Assembly: GCF_000756385.1 (NCBI RefSeq)
Contig: NZ_JNFC01000011.1
Location: 1 to 64,000, forward strand
DNA: 64,000 nucleotides
DNA from: Sphingopyxis sp. LC363
GTDB lineage: Bacteria > Pseudomonadota > Alphaproteobacteria > Sphingomonadales > Sphingomonadaceae
Reading direction: 5' to 3'
In this document: piece by piece, positions 41,513-51,717 of the stretch
How the letters are laid out: each line of letters begins with the position of its first letter
Position numbering within the stretch: position 1 is the stretch's first letter
The notes under the pieces: generated by a model
What the model was told of the DNA's origin: nothing
The model's input: the letters and a program-made list of their open reading frames with translations, nothing else
Databases searched by the model: none
Translations under genes and position numbers: made by a program

Positions 41513-41652
41513 CCTCTCCCGCCGGGAGAGGGATGCGAAGACTTGCGGCTTGCCCGCTAGTCGCAGCTGGGTGAGGGCTATCCCCACCCTCATCCAACTC
41601 CGCCTAGCCGCTCCGCGGCAAGGCTTCATATCCTTCTCCCGGCGGGAGAAGG
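41513..41652. repeat. hairpin-rich element between rbfA and infB
   Basis: It starts with CCTCTCCCG/CGGGAGAGG (41513-41531) and ends with CCTTCTCCC/GGGAGAAGG (41632-41652). The interior has paired G+C tracts such as CTGGGTGAGGGC and CCCCACCCTC and imperfect repeats of GCAAGGCTTCATATCC and its relatives. It resembles the element at 32810-32999 in being flanked by C/T-rich tracts, but is not identical. Confidence 0.65.
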
Positions 41653-41658
41653 TCTTGA

Positions 41659-44199
41659 TTACAGCGTACGTTCGCGCAGCTCGACCTCGAAGACTTCGAG
41701 ATGGTCGCCCGGCTTGATGTCGTTCGTATCGGCCAGCACGACACCGCATTCGAGGCCGGCGCGCACTTCGGCGACGTCGTCCTTGAAGCGACGCAGCGAA
41801 GCGATCGTCGTTGCCGAGACGATGACGTCCTCGCGCGTGAGGCGCGCATGCAGCCCCTTGCGGATCGAACCTTCGAGCACGAGCAGGCCGGCGGCCTTGT
41901 CGCGCTTGCCGGCCGGGAAGACTTCCTTGACCTCGGCGCGGCCGACGACATTTTCGATACGCTCCGGACCCAGCTCGCCCGCCATCTCCTTCGCCACGTC
42001 GGCGGTCAGGTGATAGATGACGTCATAATACATGAAGCGCACTTTTTCGCGGTTCGCGATCTCGCGCGCCTTGGCGTTCGGACGGACGTTGAAGCCGATG
42101 ATCGGCGCCCCCGTCGCCGCAGCCAGCGTCACATCGCTCTCGGTGATCGCGCCGGCGCCCGACTGGAGCACGCGAACGCGGATCTCGTCGGTCGAGAGGC
42201 GGTTGAGCGCGTTGACGATCGCTTCGACGCTGCCCTGCACGTCGCCCTTGATGACCACCGGATATTCGATGACCTTCGCCTTGTCGGCGAGCGCCGAGAA
42301 CATGCCCTCGAGGCTGACCGGCGCCTGCGCGGTGCGCTTCTTGAGCGCTTCGCTCTGGCGATAGGCGGCGACTTCGCGGGCGCGCGCTTCATTCTCGACG
42401 ACGGTCAGCGTGTCGCCCGCCATCGGCACGCCGCCGAGGCCGAGCACTTCGACCGGCATCGAGGGACCCGCGGCCTTGACCTGCTTGCCCTGATCGTCGA
42501 CGAGCGCGCGGACGCGGCCGCTTTCGGCGCCGCAGACGAAGATGTCGCCGACCTTCAGCGTGCCGCGGCGCACGAGGATCGTCGCCACCGGGCCGCGGCC
42601 CTTGTCGAGCTTCGCCTCGACCACCGTACCTTCGGCGGCGCGGTCGGGGTTGGCCTTCAATTCCATGATCTCGGCCTGCACCGCGATCGCATCGAGCAGC
42701 TTGTCGAGGCCCGTTTTCTTGAGCGCCGACACTTCGACATTCTGGACGTCGCCGCCCATTTCCTCGACCACCAGCTCGTGCTCGAGCAGGCGTTCGCGGA
42801 CGCGCTGCGGATTGGCGCCTTCCTTGTCGACCTTGTTGATCGCGACGATGATCGGCACGCCCGCGGCTTTCGCATGGGCAATGGCCTCGATCGACTGCGG
42901 CTTCAGCCCGTCGTCGGCGGCGACCACCAGAATGACGATGTCGGTGACGTTCGCCCCGCGCTGACGCATCTCGGTGAAGGCTTCGTGGCCCGGCGTATCG
43001 AGGAAGGTGACTTGGCTCCCGTCGGGAGTTTTCACCTGATAGGCGCCGATATGCTGCGTAATGCCGCCGGCTTCGCCCGACACCACATTGGCGCCGCGCA
43101 GTGCGTCGAGCAGGCTGGTCTTGCCGTGGTCGACATGGCCCATGATCGTCACGACCGGCGCGCGCGGCTTGAGCTGCGCGGCATCGTCGACATCCTCGTC
43201 GTGGCGGATGTCGATATCGGCTTCGCTGACGCGCTTGATCTCGTGCCCGAATTCGGTGACGAGCAGTTCGGCAGTGTCCTGATCGATCGTCTGGTTGACC
43301 GTGACCGGCATGCCCATCTTGAACAGTGCCTTGACCAGATCGGCGCCCTTTTCGGCCATGCGGTTCGCCAGTTCCTGCACCGTGATCGTGTCGGGCACGA
43401 CGACTTCGCGGACCTGCTTCTCGCGCGGACCCGACGAGGCGGTGTGCGAACGCTTTTCTTTTTCGCGGGCGCGCTTCAGCGCCGCAAGGCTGCGCGCGCG
43501 CGCACCTTCATCCTCGTTGAGCGCGCGCGTGACGGTGAGCTTGCCCGACTGGCGGCGATTGTCGGCGCCGCGGTTCGCCTTGGGTTCGGGGCGCTTGGGT
43601 TCGGGGCGCTTCGGCGCCTCGACCGGGGTGAAGCGGCGCGGCGCGGGCGCGGCGCTCGCCGTCGTCGCCGGGCGCGGCGCGGCGGCCTCGCCCTGCGGTT
43701 CGGCAGCGGCGGGCGCTTCGGCGGCAGGTTCGGGTGCCGCCGGGGCGGGCGCGGGTTCGGCAGCCTTGGCAGCCGCCTGTTCCTGACGCGCCTCGGCACG
43801 GGCCTTTTCTTCCTCGGCGGCGCGGGCGCGCGCGGCTTCGTCGCGGCGACGGTTTTCCTCAAGCGCAGCCATGCGCGCTTCCTCGGCCTCGCGCAGCAAC
43901 TGCGCCTGACGTTCCTGACGCGTCATCAGGCTGTCGGGCGCGGGCTTCGGCGCGGCAGGCTTGGAGGTCGGCGCGGGCGCGGGGGCGGGCGCAGGCGCCG
44001 GAGCGGCCTGGACCTCTTCGGCCTCGGGTGCCGGGGCGGCTTCGCCCGGACGGCCAAGCACGCGGCGACGCTTCACCTCGACCACCACCGTATTGCGGCG
44101 GCCGTGGCTGAATTGCTGCTGCACCTGTCCGGCCTCGACCGTCCGCTTCAGCCCGAGCGGCTTGCGGCTAAGGGTCGGCTTGTCCTGTTCGTCACTCAT
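41659..44199 (-). CDS. infB: translation initiation factor IF-2
   Basis: This 846-residue GTPase delivers initiator tRNA to the ribosome. The first about 350 residues are a low-complexity Ala/Pro/Glu/Arg segment typical of alphaproteobacterial IF-2, then a GTPase domain with [22 protein letters not shown] and NKVDKEG, and C-terminal IF2-specific domains. It is in the standard nusA-ylxR-infB order. Confidence 0.97.
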   Translation of the reverse strand: MSDEQDKPTLSRKPLGLKRTVEAGQVQQQFSHGRRNTVVVEVKRRRVLGRPGEAAPAPEAEEVQAAPAPAPAPAPAPTSKPAAPKPAPDSLMTRQERQAQLLREAEEARMAALEENRRRDEAARARAAEEEKARAEARQEQAAAKAAEPAPAPAAPEPAAEAPAAAEPQGEAAAPRPATTASAAPAPRRFTPVEAPKRPEPKRPEPKANRGADNRRQSGKLTVTRALNEDEGARARSLAALKRAREKEKRSHTASSGPREKQVREVVVPDTITVQELANRMAEKGADLVKALFKMGMPVTVNQTIDQDTAELLVTEFGHEIKRVSEADIDIRHDEDVDDAAQLKPRAPVVTIMGHVDHGKTSLLDALRGANVVSGEAGGITQHIGAYQVKTPDGSQVTFLDTPGHEAFTEMRQRGANVTDIVILVVAADDGLKPQSIEAIAHAKAAGVPIIVAINKVDKEGANPQRVRERLLEHELVVEEMGGDVQNVEVSALKKTGLDKLLDAIAVQAEIMELKANPDRAAEGTVVEAKLDKGRGPVATILVRRGTLKVGDIFVCGAESGRVRALVDDQGKQVKAAGPSMPVEVLGLGGVPMAGDTLTVVENEARAREVAAYRQSEALKKRTAQAPVSLEGMFSALADKAKVIEYPVVIKGDVQGSVEAIVNALNRLSTDEIRVRVLQSGAGAITESDVTLAAATGAPIIGFNVRPNAKAREIANREKVRFMYYDVIYHLTADVAKEMAGELGPERIENVVGRAEVKEVFPAGKRDKAAGLLVLEGSIRKGLHARLTREDVIVSATTIASLRRFKDDVAEVRAGLECGVVLADTNDIKPGDHLEVFEVELRERTL

Positions 44200-44216
44200 C
44201 GAAAACCATCATTCCT

Positions 44217-44975
44217 TCAAAACGCGTCCGAAACGGCGGAAGCCGCGGACGTATCCCCTGTCCCCGACGTGCGGGAAGCTGTGTTCGAAACGCGATTGGC
44301 CGCGTCCCTACTCCATCCGGTGAAAAACTGCCAGCGGCTCAAATGCGCCAGCACCCGGTCGGCGGCGCGGGCGTCGACAATCGCCAGATGCACCGCATTC
44401 TCGCGCCCCAATGCCATAGATAGGGTGCCGCGGTCCACCGGCAAGACCAGACCCTCGCGGCCCGAGCCTTCGTCGTCCTCGCCGACGCGCCACGCCTGCG
44501 CCAATTTCTTGCGGCCGTCCTCGCCCGCATCGCTCGTGTGAAGGAGCAGGCGAACCTGCCCGCGGCGCGCCGCCTGCTCGATCTTGTCATTGCCGCTGAT
44601 CAGCGTGCCCGCACGCGATTCGAGCCCCAGCCGGTCGAGCGTCGCGCGCGCGAGCTGTGCCTCGATCCGCGCGCCGAGATCGTCGGGAATCGCGATGTTG
44701 CCTTCGTGCAAAGCGCGCGCGAGCCCGCCCTTGAGCTTGCCCTTGACTTGGCTCGCTTCGAGGTCGGAGCGATTGACGCCGATCCATGCGCCGCGCCCCG
44801 GCGCCTTGCCATGGACGTCGGGGGCAATGCTGCCGTCGGGGCCGAGCGCCAAGCGCACGAGCCGCTCCGCCGGCGAAACCTCACCGGTCACGACGCAGCG
44901 CCGCTCGGGCACATGGTGGCCGCGCCCCTTTGCGCGGTCGGTTTCGCTTAGCTGATCATTGCGCGGGGTCCGCAT
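44217..44975 (-). CDS. RNA-binding protein YlxR (DUF448) with L7Ae-like domain
   Basis: This 252-residue protein has the YlxR motif PERRCVVTGEVSPAERLVRLALGPDG (about 23-48), and after it a ribosomal L7Ae-like domain (GNDKIEQAARRGQVRLLLHTSDAG), a fusion seen in alphaproteobacteria. It lies in the nusA-infB operon and may link transcription and translation. A Ser/Ala-rich tail ends the protein. It overlaps nusA by 20 bp. Confidence 0.88.
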   Translation of the reverse strand: MRTPRNDQLSETDRAKGRGHHVPERRCVVTGEVSPAERLVRLALGPDGSIAPDVHGKAPGRGAWIGVNRSDLEASQVKGKLKGGLARALHEGNIAIPDDLGARIEAQLARATLDRLGLESRAGTLISGNDKIEQAARRGQVRLLLHTSDAGEDGRKKLAQAWRVGEDDEGSGREGLVLPVDRGTLSMALGRENAVHLAIVDARAADRVLAHLSRWQFFTGWSRDAANRVSNTASRTSGTGDTSAASAVSDAF

Positions 44976-46611
44976 CGGCGGCCTCCCCGGTTTGCGGCTC
45001 CGCCGCGGGCCCGGCTTCGGCAGGCGCAGCCGCCTCCTCAGGTTCGTCGTCGAACCAGTGCGCACGCGCCGCCATGATGATCTCGTTGCCCTGCTCTTCG
45101 CTGAGGCCATATTCGCCGAGCACGCCGCCCTTGTCCTCGGCGCGCTCGCTGCGCGGCGGGCCGCGGCGGTTGTCGGTGCGCTTCTTGGCGATCAGTTCGT
45201 CGGTCGCGAGGTCGGCGAGGTCGTCGAGCGTCTTGATCCCGGCCTTGCCGAGCACAACGAGCATCGCTTCGGTCAGATGCGGAATATCGGCGAGCGCATC
45301 CTCGACGCCGAGTTCGCGACGTTCGGCGCGCGACGCCTCTTCGCGGCGTTCGAGCCCTTCGGCGGCACGGCTTTGCAGTTCCTGCGCGAGTTCCTCGTCG
45401 AAGCCCTCGATGCTCGCCAGTTCGTCGAGCGGCACATAGGCGACTTCTTCGAGTTCGCCGAAACCTTCGGCGACGAGCAGCTGCGCGAGCGTTTCGTCGA
45501 CGTCGAGTTCTTCCTGGAACATCGTCGAGCGTTCGACGAATTCGCGCTGGCGCTTCTCGCTCGCGTCGGCCTCGGTCATGATGTCGATCTGGCTGCCGGT
45601 CAGCTGGCTGGCGAGACGGACGTTCTGGCCGCGGCGGCCGATGGCGAGCGACAGCTGGTCGTCGGGGACGACGACTTCGATGCGGCTGTCATCCTCGTCG
45701 ATGACGACGCGCTGCACCGTGGCGGGCTGTAGCGCGTTGACAACGAAGGTCGCGGTATCTTCGGACCAGGGGATGATGTCGATCTTTTCGCCCTGCATTT
45801 CCTGGACGACCGCCTGCACGCGGCTGCCCTTCATGCCGACGCAGGCGCCGACGGGATCGATCGAACCGTCGTAGCTGATCACGCCGATCTTGGCGCGCGA
45901 ACCCGGGTCGCGGGCGGCCGCCTTGATCTCGATGATGCCGTCATAGATTTCAGGCACTTCCTGCGCGAATAGCTTCTTCATGAAGTCGGGATGCGCGCGG
46001 CTGAGGAAAATCTGCGGGCCGCGGTTCTCGCGGCGCACCGACAGGATCAGCGCGCGGACGCGGTCGCCGACGCGCATCAGCTCGCGCGGAATCTGCTGGT
46101 CGCGGCGGATCACGCCTTCGGCTCGGCCGAGGTTGACGACGATGTGGCCGAATTCGACCGATTTCACGACGCCGGTGATGATCTCACCCGCGCGGTCCTT
46201 GAATTCTTCATATTGGCGCTCGCGATCGGCTTCGCGCACCTTCTGGAAGATCACCTGTTTCGCCGACTGGGCGTCGATGCGCCCAAGATCGACCGCGGGC
46301 AGCGGGTCGACGATGAAGTCGCCGATCTTGGCGTCCTTCTGCAGCTTCTGGCCCGAAGCGAGATCGACCTGCTTGAAATAATCCTCGACCTGCTCGACCA
46401 CCTCGACGACGCGCCACAAACGGAGGTCGCCGGTCTGCGCGTCGAGCTTGGCGCGAATGTCGTTCTCGGCGCCATAACGCGCGCGCGCCGCGCGCTGGAT
46501 CGCTTCCTCGATCGCCTCGATGACGATGCCCTTGTCGATCATCTTCTCGCTGGCGACGCTGTTGGCAATCGCGAGCAGCTCGGCCTTGTTGGCGGAAATG
46601 GCAGTGGCCAT
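44956..46611 (-). CDS. nusA: transcription termination/antitermination factor NusA
   Basis: This 551-residue factor has the N-terminal RNA polymerase-binding domain, an S1 domain ([20 protein letters not shown]), two KH domains ([27 protein letters not shown]) and a C-terminal extension with helix-hairpin-helix type repeats and a Glu/Asp-rich tail. Length matches alphaproteobacterial NusA. Confidence 0.97.
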   Translation of the reverse strand: MATAISANKAELLAIANSVASEKMIDKGIVIEAIEEAIQRAARARYGAENDIRAKLDAQTGDLRLWRVVEVVEQVEDYFKQVDLASGQKLQKDAKIGDFIVDPLPAVDLGRIDAQSAKQVIFQKVREADRERQYEEFKDRAGEIITGVVKSVEFGHIVVNLGRAEGVIRRDQQIPRELMRVGDRVRALILSVRRENRGPQIFLSRAHPDFMKKLFAQEVPEIYDGIIEIKAAARDPGSRAKIGVISYDGSIDPVGACVGMKGSRVQAVVQEMQGEKIDIIPWSEDTATFVVNALQPATVQRVVIDEDDSRIEVVVPDDQLSLAIGRRGQNVRLASQLTGSQIDIMTEADASEKRQREFVERSTMFQEELDVDETLAQLLVAEGFGELEEVAYVPLDELASIEGFDEELAQELQSRAAEGLERREEASRAERRELGVEDALADIPHLTEAMLVVLGKAGIKTLDDLADLATDELIAKKRTDNRRGPPRSERAEDKGGVLGEYGLSEEQGNEIIMAARAHWFDDEPEEAAAPAEAGPAAEPQTGEAADADPAQ

Positions 46612-47162
46612 CAGTCCTGTCCTTCTTCTTCCATTTCGTCGGCGCCCTCGGTCGAGAGCGGGACGGTTGCGGCAATCAATTTGTCGGTGAGAACGAGCTT
46701 TGCTGTGTCGATCGCGTCGAACGGCAGATGATGCTGCACACCTTCTTTATCAGTAATCATCACGACATCGCCCTTAGGGTCGATGCCAACCAACTCGCCG
46801 TTGAAGCGCTGGCGTCCGTCGCGCTTCTCCTTCAGCGCAATTTTCGCCTCGTGCCCCGCCCAGTCGGCGAAGTCGGCGGGCCTAGTCAGCGGGCGGTCGA
46901 TGCCGGGCGACGAGACTTCGAGCCGGTAAGCGGCGTCGATGGGGTCCTTGCCCGCTTCCTCGAGCGCGTCGAGCCGGTCCGAAATGCGGCGCGACAGGTC
47001 GGCGCAATCGTCGATCGTCAACTGGCGCGTGTCGGGCCGTTCGGCCATCACCTGCAGCGTCGGGTCGCTATCGCCGCCAAAAAAGGCGACGCGCACGAGC
47101 GCAAGGCCCATCGCCTCGGCTTCGGGCGCGATGATCGCATTGAGGGCGTCGAAATCGACCAA
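46611..47162 (-). CDS. rimP: ribosome maturation factor RimP
   Basis: This 183-residue protein assists 30S assembly. The C-terminal part has VSSPGIDRPLTRPADFADW and the SH3-like fold DGRQRFNGELVGIDPKGDVV, typical of RimP. It is the first gene of the operon and its stop overlaps the nusA ATG (TGATG). Confidence 0.95.
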   Translation of the reverse strand: MVDFDALNAIIAPEAEAMGLALVRVAFFGGDSDPTLQVMAERPDTRQLTIDDCADLSRRISDRLDALEEAGKDPIDAAYRLEVSSPGIDRPLTRPADFADWAGHEAKIALKEKRDGRQRFNGELVGIDPKGDVVMITDKEGVQHHLPFDAIDTAKLVLTDKLIAATVPLSTEGADEMEEEGQD

Positions 47163-47379
47163 GTCCGTCTTTCCAATTCGGATGACCGGAAAGCCATGCA
47201 GCTATGGCCGCCGCGGCCCGCGGCCCCGACGTCCCAACTGGCTAACCATGTCAAGAAGTAGGCCGCATATAGGCTTGCCACGGTGAGTCGGCAAGGGGGA
47301 ATGGACCATGGCCCGTCGAACGCCTTCGCGCGATCGACGAAAGAGACTATGGGTGGCCGCCTCTCATACGGAGTTCAAC

Positions 47380-47868
47380 ATGGCCGACGTTTTGATCACC
47401 GCCCTGCTCTGGTTCTCGATCGTCGCCTGCGGGCTGCTCGCCGGACTCTATTTCGCATTCTCTGCCTTCGTGATGACAGCGTTCGCGCGCATCGACATCC
47501 CCGCGGGCGTCGCGGCAATGAACAGCATCAATCGCGTGATCCAGCGCTCGCTTTTCATGCCGCTTTTCGCTGGATCGAGCCTGTCGAGCCTCGCGCTCGC
47601 GGTGATCAGCGCGCTGCATTGGGACGAAGCGGGCGCCTGCGCGGCGCTGGCCGGGGGCGTGGTCTATTTCCTCGGCATGTTCGTTGTGACGATGATCTTC
47701 AACGTCCCGCGCAACAATGCGCTCGACGCGAGCGATCCCATGACAGCCGGGGGGCAGACGGTCTGGGCACGCTTTCTCAAGGAGTGGACGGCCTGGAATC
47801 ATATCCGCACACTCGCCTCGACCGCGGCCCTGATCCTCTTCGTCGTCGCGCTTGCTGAACGCGCCTGA
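47380..47868 (+). CDS. DUF1772 membrane protein
   Basis: This 162-residue protein has about four hydrophobic helices (VLITALLWFSIVACGLLAGL at the start) and a central NVPRNNALD motif, typical of DUF1772 proteins of unknown function. ATG 47380 was chosen. An upstream in-frame ATG at 47308 gives a basic, unconserved extension. It is divergent from rimP. Confidence 0.85.
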   Translation: MADVLITALLWFSIVACGLLAGLYFAFSAFVMTAFARIDIPAGVAAMNSINRVIQRSLFMPLFAGSSLSSLALAVISALHWDEAGACAALAGGVVYFLGMFVVTMIFNVPRNNALDASDPMTAGGQTVWARFLKEWTAWNHIRTLASTAALILFVVALAERA

Positions 47869-47964
47869 CGACGGCGAAACATTTTATTGGCGTTTCGGCG
47901 TATAAGGCGGGTTGGCCGCTTCGCGCGAATCGCGCGCCGAGCGCCGACGGAATTTGAAACGCGC

Positions 47965-49086
47965 ATGAAGCCCGAACTGTCCCTCACCGCCCGCTCGACG
48001 TGGCGCGACCCGGTGCCGGAAAAACCGGCAGGGCCGGGGCGCGCTTTTTGGGCGGCGATCGTCGGAGTGGTTGCGGTCGCGTGCCTCGCCTTCCTGTTGT
48101 CGAGCGGTCAAATGCGCGCACCCGCGGTCTTCGGCCCGTACAGCGTGTCGGTGCCGATCGATTTCCGGGCCTATGACCCCGAACGCTGGGCGATCATGAA
48201 TGCCGAAGATTATCAGGCGGCGCTGAAAATCGACCCGTCGCTGCCCGATCCGACGAGCATCGGATATAGCAATGCAACCGCGCTGCCCCCCGCCGATCCC
48301 GCGCTGCTGCGCGAGGAGGCCTTCGTCGGACCGGCCGCCAAACCCTATGTCTTTCGCGGGGTCACCGCGCTCGATCGCGAGCGCGCGCATTATTGCCTGA
48401 CCGCCGCCCTCTATTATGAGGCGGCGTCCGAGACCGACGACGGCATGCGCGGGGTCGCGCAGACGGTGATCAATCGCGTCCGCCATCCGAGCTTTCCCAA
48501 CACTGTGTGCGGCGTCGTCTTCCAGGGATCGCAGCGCGCGGGCGTGTGCCAATTCACCTTCAGCTGCGACGGTGCGATGGCGCGCGCGCCCGAACGGCGG
48601 AACTGGCTGCGCGCGAGCCGTATCGCATCGGCCGCGCTGGGAGGCTTTGTCTTCCCGAAAGTCGGGCTGGCGACCCATTATCACACGCAGGCGATCTGGC
48701 CGCGCTGGGGCAAAAGCCTGGTGATGACCAATATCGTCGGCGCGCACATCTTTCACCGCTGGCGCGGCCGCTGGGGAATGCCCGACGCGTTCCGTGCGCC
48801 CTATCCGGGCCGCGAACCGGTTCCCGGTCCCTATCTGCCGCTCGCGCAGCAGCTCGCGATCCTCAAGGGCCAGGGCCTCGCCCCCGGCGCGGGTCCCGCA
48901 CCGATGCTCGGCGGTCCCGCCGCGCCGCTGCCCGATGTCACCCCGGCGCCGCTGCCCGGCGCGATAACGCCGCCGGCGACCACCGCGCCGCCGCCCGCCG
49001 CGACGCCGACCTACACCGATCCGCGGCTTAACCAGTCAGGCCAGATTCGCGAGGAATTCCTCAAGAGCGGTGAGTGGAAAGGCTGA
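47965..49086 (+). CDS. SleB-like cell wall hydrolase
   Basis: This 373-residue protein has one N-terminal membrane anchor (AFWAAIVGVVAVACLAFLLS, about 28-47) and a hydrolase_2 domain: ALYYEAASETDDGMRGVAQTVINRV, including the catalytic Glu, and GVCQFTFSCDG. It probably cuts peptidoglycan in the periplasm. The C-terminal 100 residues are Pro/Ala-rich and less ordered. Confidence 0.88.
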   Translation: MKPELSLTARSTWRDPVPEKPAGPGRAFWAAIVGVVAVACLAFLLSSGQMRAPAVFGPYSVSVPIDFRAYDPERWAIMNAEDYQAALKIDPSLPDPTSIGYSNATALPPADPALLREEAFVGPAAKPYVFRGVTALDRERAHYCLTAALYYEAASETDDGMRGVAQTVINRVRHPSFPNTVCGVVFQGSQRAGVCQFTFSCDGAMARAPERRNWLRASRIASAALGGFVFPKVGLATHYHTQAIWPRWGKSLVMTNIVGAHIFHRWRGRWGMPDAFRAPYPGREPVPGPYLPLAQQLAILKGQGLAPGAGPAPMLGGPAAPLPDVTPAPLPGAITPPATTAPPPAATPTYTDPRLNQSGQIREEFLKSGEWKG

Positions 49087-49144
49087 GGCTTTCGGCTCGG
49101 GCTGAACGCAGCGCTCGCGGTTTTCGCGAGGTGGGTGAAGCGAT

Positions 49145-50857
49145 TTACCGCCCCTGACTGCGCCACCGCTTGACGACGCGTTCCAGGATTTCCGCCTCAC
49201 CGCCGGTTTCGCGCCACAGCTTCGAGAAGAGCGGATCGCTCGACGCCGGCCGTTTTTCCTCTTCGAGCGTGTCGAGATGAACGCGGATCGGGATCGAGAC
49301 GCCTTCACCGCAGATGATACATTCGCGGTTGCGCAGCGCCGGGATCGAATCGATGAAGCCGCGTGCGCCTTCGGGCATTGCCGCTTTCACGAAATGCTGG
49401 TCGCGTTCGTTGTTGAGGCGCATCGAAATGATCGTGCCGCACTGCGACAGCACGCCTTCGGCAAGATCCGACGGGCGCTGGGTGATGAGCCCCAGCGACA
49501 CGCCATATTTGCGGCCTTCCTTGGCGATGCGTTCGAGGATCTTGCGCACCGCCTGCCCGGTCCCGACGTCCTTCGACGGAATGTAGCGATGCGCTTCCTC
49601 GCAGACGAGCAGGATCGGGCGCTGCGGCTCGCCGCGCGACCAGATCGCATAGTCGAAGGTCAGGCGCGACAGCACCGCGACGACGACGCCGGTGATGTCC
49701 GACGGCACCCCCGACACGTCGATGATCGAGATCGGCCGCCCGTCCGACGGCAGGCGGAAGATCTTGCCGAGGAAGTTCGCCATCGTGTCGGCGACGAGCA
49801 TCCCCGAGAACATGAAATTGTAGCGCGGGTCGGCGCGCATTTCCTCGATCTTGCCCTTGATGCGCATGAACGGCGCCGACGAGGTCGCCTTGTCGAGCTT
49901 GCCCATTTCGTTCTGGAGGATGTTGAGCAGATCGGAGAGCAGATAGGGAATCGGCGAATCGACCGTGATCTTGGTCATGCCCTCTGCCAGCCGGTTCTTG
50001 GTCCGCGCCTGGAGCAGGCAGCGCGCGAGCACGTCGCAGTCGGCCTGGCGGTCGCGTCCTTCGGCGGTGACGAACACTTCGCAATGTTCCTCGAAATTCA
50101 TCAGCCAGTAGGGCATCGCGAGATTGTCGACGTCGAACAGCGCGCCGGTGCCCTTGAAGGCGGCCGAATATTCGCCGTGCGGGTCGACCATCACGATATG
50201 GCCCTGTGGCGCGAGTTCGCAAATCTTGTGGAGGATCAGCGCGGCGCTCGTCGACTTGCCGGTACCGGTCGAGCCGAGCAGCGCGAAATGCTTGCCGAGC
50301 ATCGCATCGACATAGAGCGAACCGCGAATATCCTTGGTCGGATAGACGGTGCCGATCTCGACATGCGCGCGCTCGTCGGCGGCGTAAATCTGTTTGAGGT
50401 CGGCGCTGGTCGCGGCAAAAACCTGGCTGCCCGGGATCGGATAGCGCGTGACGCCGCGGCGGAAATTATGGATGCGGCCGGTGATCTTTTCCTCTTCGCC
50501 CTCGCCAAGAAAATCGATCGTCGCGATAATCAGCCCTTCACCGCGCGTGTCGAGTTGCTGGTCGCGGATGCTCGCGATCAGCCAGACATTGCCGACGCGC
50601 ACCTTTACCTGCGCCCCGACCTGCCCGGCCATCGCCACCGCAGCATCGGTCGACGACGCCAATTTTCCGATCACCGCGGAATCGAGCAGGATGCGCGAGG
50701 CCGAGCCGGAAATATCGACGACTTCGCCGATCATCAGGTCATCGCGATGATGGTTGGCTACCGGCACGACCGGCGCCGCCACGCCACCGCCCGCCAGACG
50801 CACATGCTGCGCCGCCGTCAAATCCCCGGCGCCGAATCCGCCACCCTGCATGTCCAT
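49145..50857 (-). CDS. HerA-like ATPase (DUF87 helicase)
   Basis: This 570-residue protein has a HAS-barrel-like N-terminal part (LMIGEVVDISGSASRILLDS), Walker A GSTGTGKSTSA, a DPHGEYSAAF segment and a Walker B-type LLVCEEAHRYIP. HerA proteins pair with NurA nucleases or with defence systems, but no such partner is adjacent here. The gene is alone, so a general DNA-processing role is likely. Start MDMQGG is not strongly supported. Confidence 0.87.
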   Translation of the reverse strand: MDMQGGGFGAGDLTAAQHVRLAGGGVAAPVVPVANHHRDDLMIGEVVDISGSASRILLDSAVIGKLASSTDAAVAMAGQVGAQVKVRVGNVWLIASIRDQQLDTRGEGLIIATIDFLGEGEEEKITGRIHNFRRGVTRYPIPGSQVFAATSADLKQIYAADERAHVEIGTVYPTKDIRGSLYVDAMLGKHFALLGSTGTGKSTSAALILHKICELAPQGHIVMVDPHGEYSAAFKGTGALFDVDNLAMPYWLMNFEEHCEVFVTAEGRDRQADCDVLARCLLQARTKNRLAEGMTKITVDSPIPYLLSDLLNILQNEMGKLDKATSSAPFMRIKGKIEEMRADPRYNFMFSGMLVADTMANFLGKIFRLPSDGRPISIIDVSGVPSDITGVVVAVLSRLTFDYAIWSRGEPQRPILLVCEEAHRYIPSKDVGTGQAVRKILERIAKEGRKYGVSLGLITQRPSDLAEGVLSQCGTIISMRLNNERDQHFVKAAMPEGARGFIDSIPALRNRECIICGEGVSIPIRVHLDTLEEEKRPASSDPLFSKLWRETGGEAEILERVVKRWRSQGR

Positions 50858-50943
50858 ATATCCGCCCCGCCTATTGTGGTCCCGGCTCCAGCTATCGCAG
50901 ACGAGGGTAAATAGGCCGTGAACTTAGGACTAAAAGCTTGTCT

Positions 50944-51717
50944 CTAACGGCGGCGGAAAATCGCAGACGCGCCATAGCCGAGCACGAGCGACAGGAGCAC
51001 CGCGGAAAGACCATAGAGAAAGCCATGGCGCTCCGCTGCGAGCGCGACGAAGCGTTCGAACCCGGCCTTGCGGATCTGAACGTCGCGCGCCGCGACCGCG
51101 AGCACCCGGCCGCGGCTGATCAGATAGGTTTCGGCGCGATAGGTACCCACCGGCACGCGCGCCGGCACGGGAATGCGGGCGCGATAGAGCACGCCCTCGG
51201 TGATTTCGACCGCGGCGGGGTTTTCGACGAATAGCCCCGCGCGGCGATAAAGGTCGATGAGCCCCGCTTCGAACCGTCCGAGCGTTTTCGCTTCCGGAAA
51301 TCCGGTCGGCGACATCGACAGATTGGCAAGGCCGAGCTCGAAGATTGCCGCGGTCCGTTCGTCGACCAGCTTGTCGATCGGCCGCGACGATCCGATCGCA
51401 TAGAAGCCGGGCGAGGTGCGCAGCCGGATGCTGTTCGCATTAACCCATATCCCCGCCACACGGCGCTTTTCGCGCAGCACGATCGGCCGCACCGGCCCCT
51501 TGAGCACGACAACGATGTCGGCGCGGTCGTCGGGCAGGCGCTGGCCGGGATAGAGGATCGCGCCGAACAGCAGCAGTTCCTCGCCGGTGAAGCTGTACTG
51601 GATGTCGATCGCGCGGCTCGATACGTCGGGGACGAGCCGCGGATCGGCGGCGCTCGCCGCAGCTGTTGGCAGCAGCGCGAATGCGAGCGCAAGGACAAAG
51701 GCGCGAACCCGGGTCAT
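50944..51717 (-). CDS. TIGR02186 family protein
   Basis: This 257-residue protein has a signal peptide (TRVRAFVLALAFALLPTAAA), a periplasmic beta-rich domain (DIQYSFTGEELLLFGAILYPG) and a C-terminal membrane helix (GLSAVLLSLVLGYGASAIF). Family TIGR02186 is nearly always next to a TauE/SafE permease, as here, and is thought to work with it. The start overlaps the permease stop (ATGA). Confidence 0.9.
   Translation of the reverse strand: MTRVRAFVLALAFALLPTAAASAADPRLVPDVSSRAIDIQYSFTGEELLLFGAILYPGQRLPDDRADIVVVLKGPVRPIVLREKRRVAGIWVNANSIRLRTSPGFYAIGSSRPIDKLVDERTAAIFELGLANLSMSPTGFPEAKTLGRFEAGLIDLYRRAGLFVENPAAVEITEGVLYRARIPVPARVPVGTYRAETYLISRGRVLAVAARDVQIRKAGFERFVALAAERHGFLYGLSAVLLSLVLGYGASAIFRRR

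Noticed and set aside
41701-44541. 946-codon plus-strand open frame
   Set aside because: It is antisense to infB and the YlxR gene. The composition mirrors the Ala/Glu-rich IF-2 N-terminus, and no domain is visible.
49145-50857. HerA-based phage defence system
   Set aside because: No NurA, Sir2 or DUF4297 partner is adjacent, so only a lone ATPase can be claimed.
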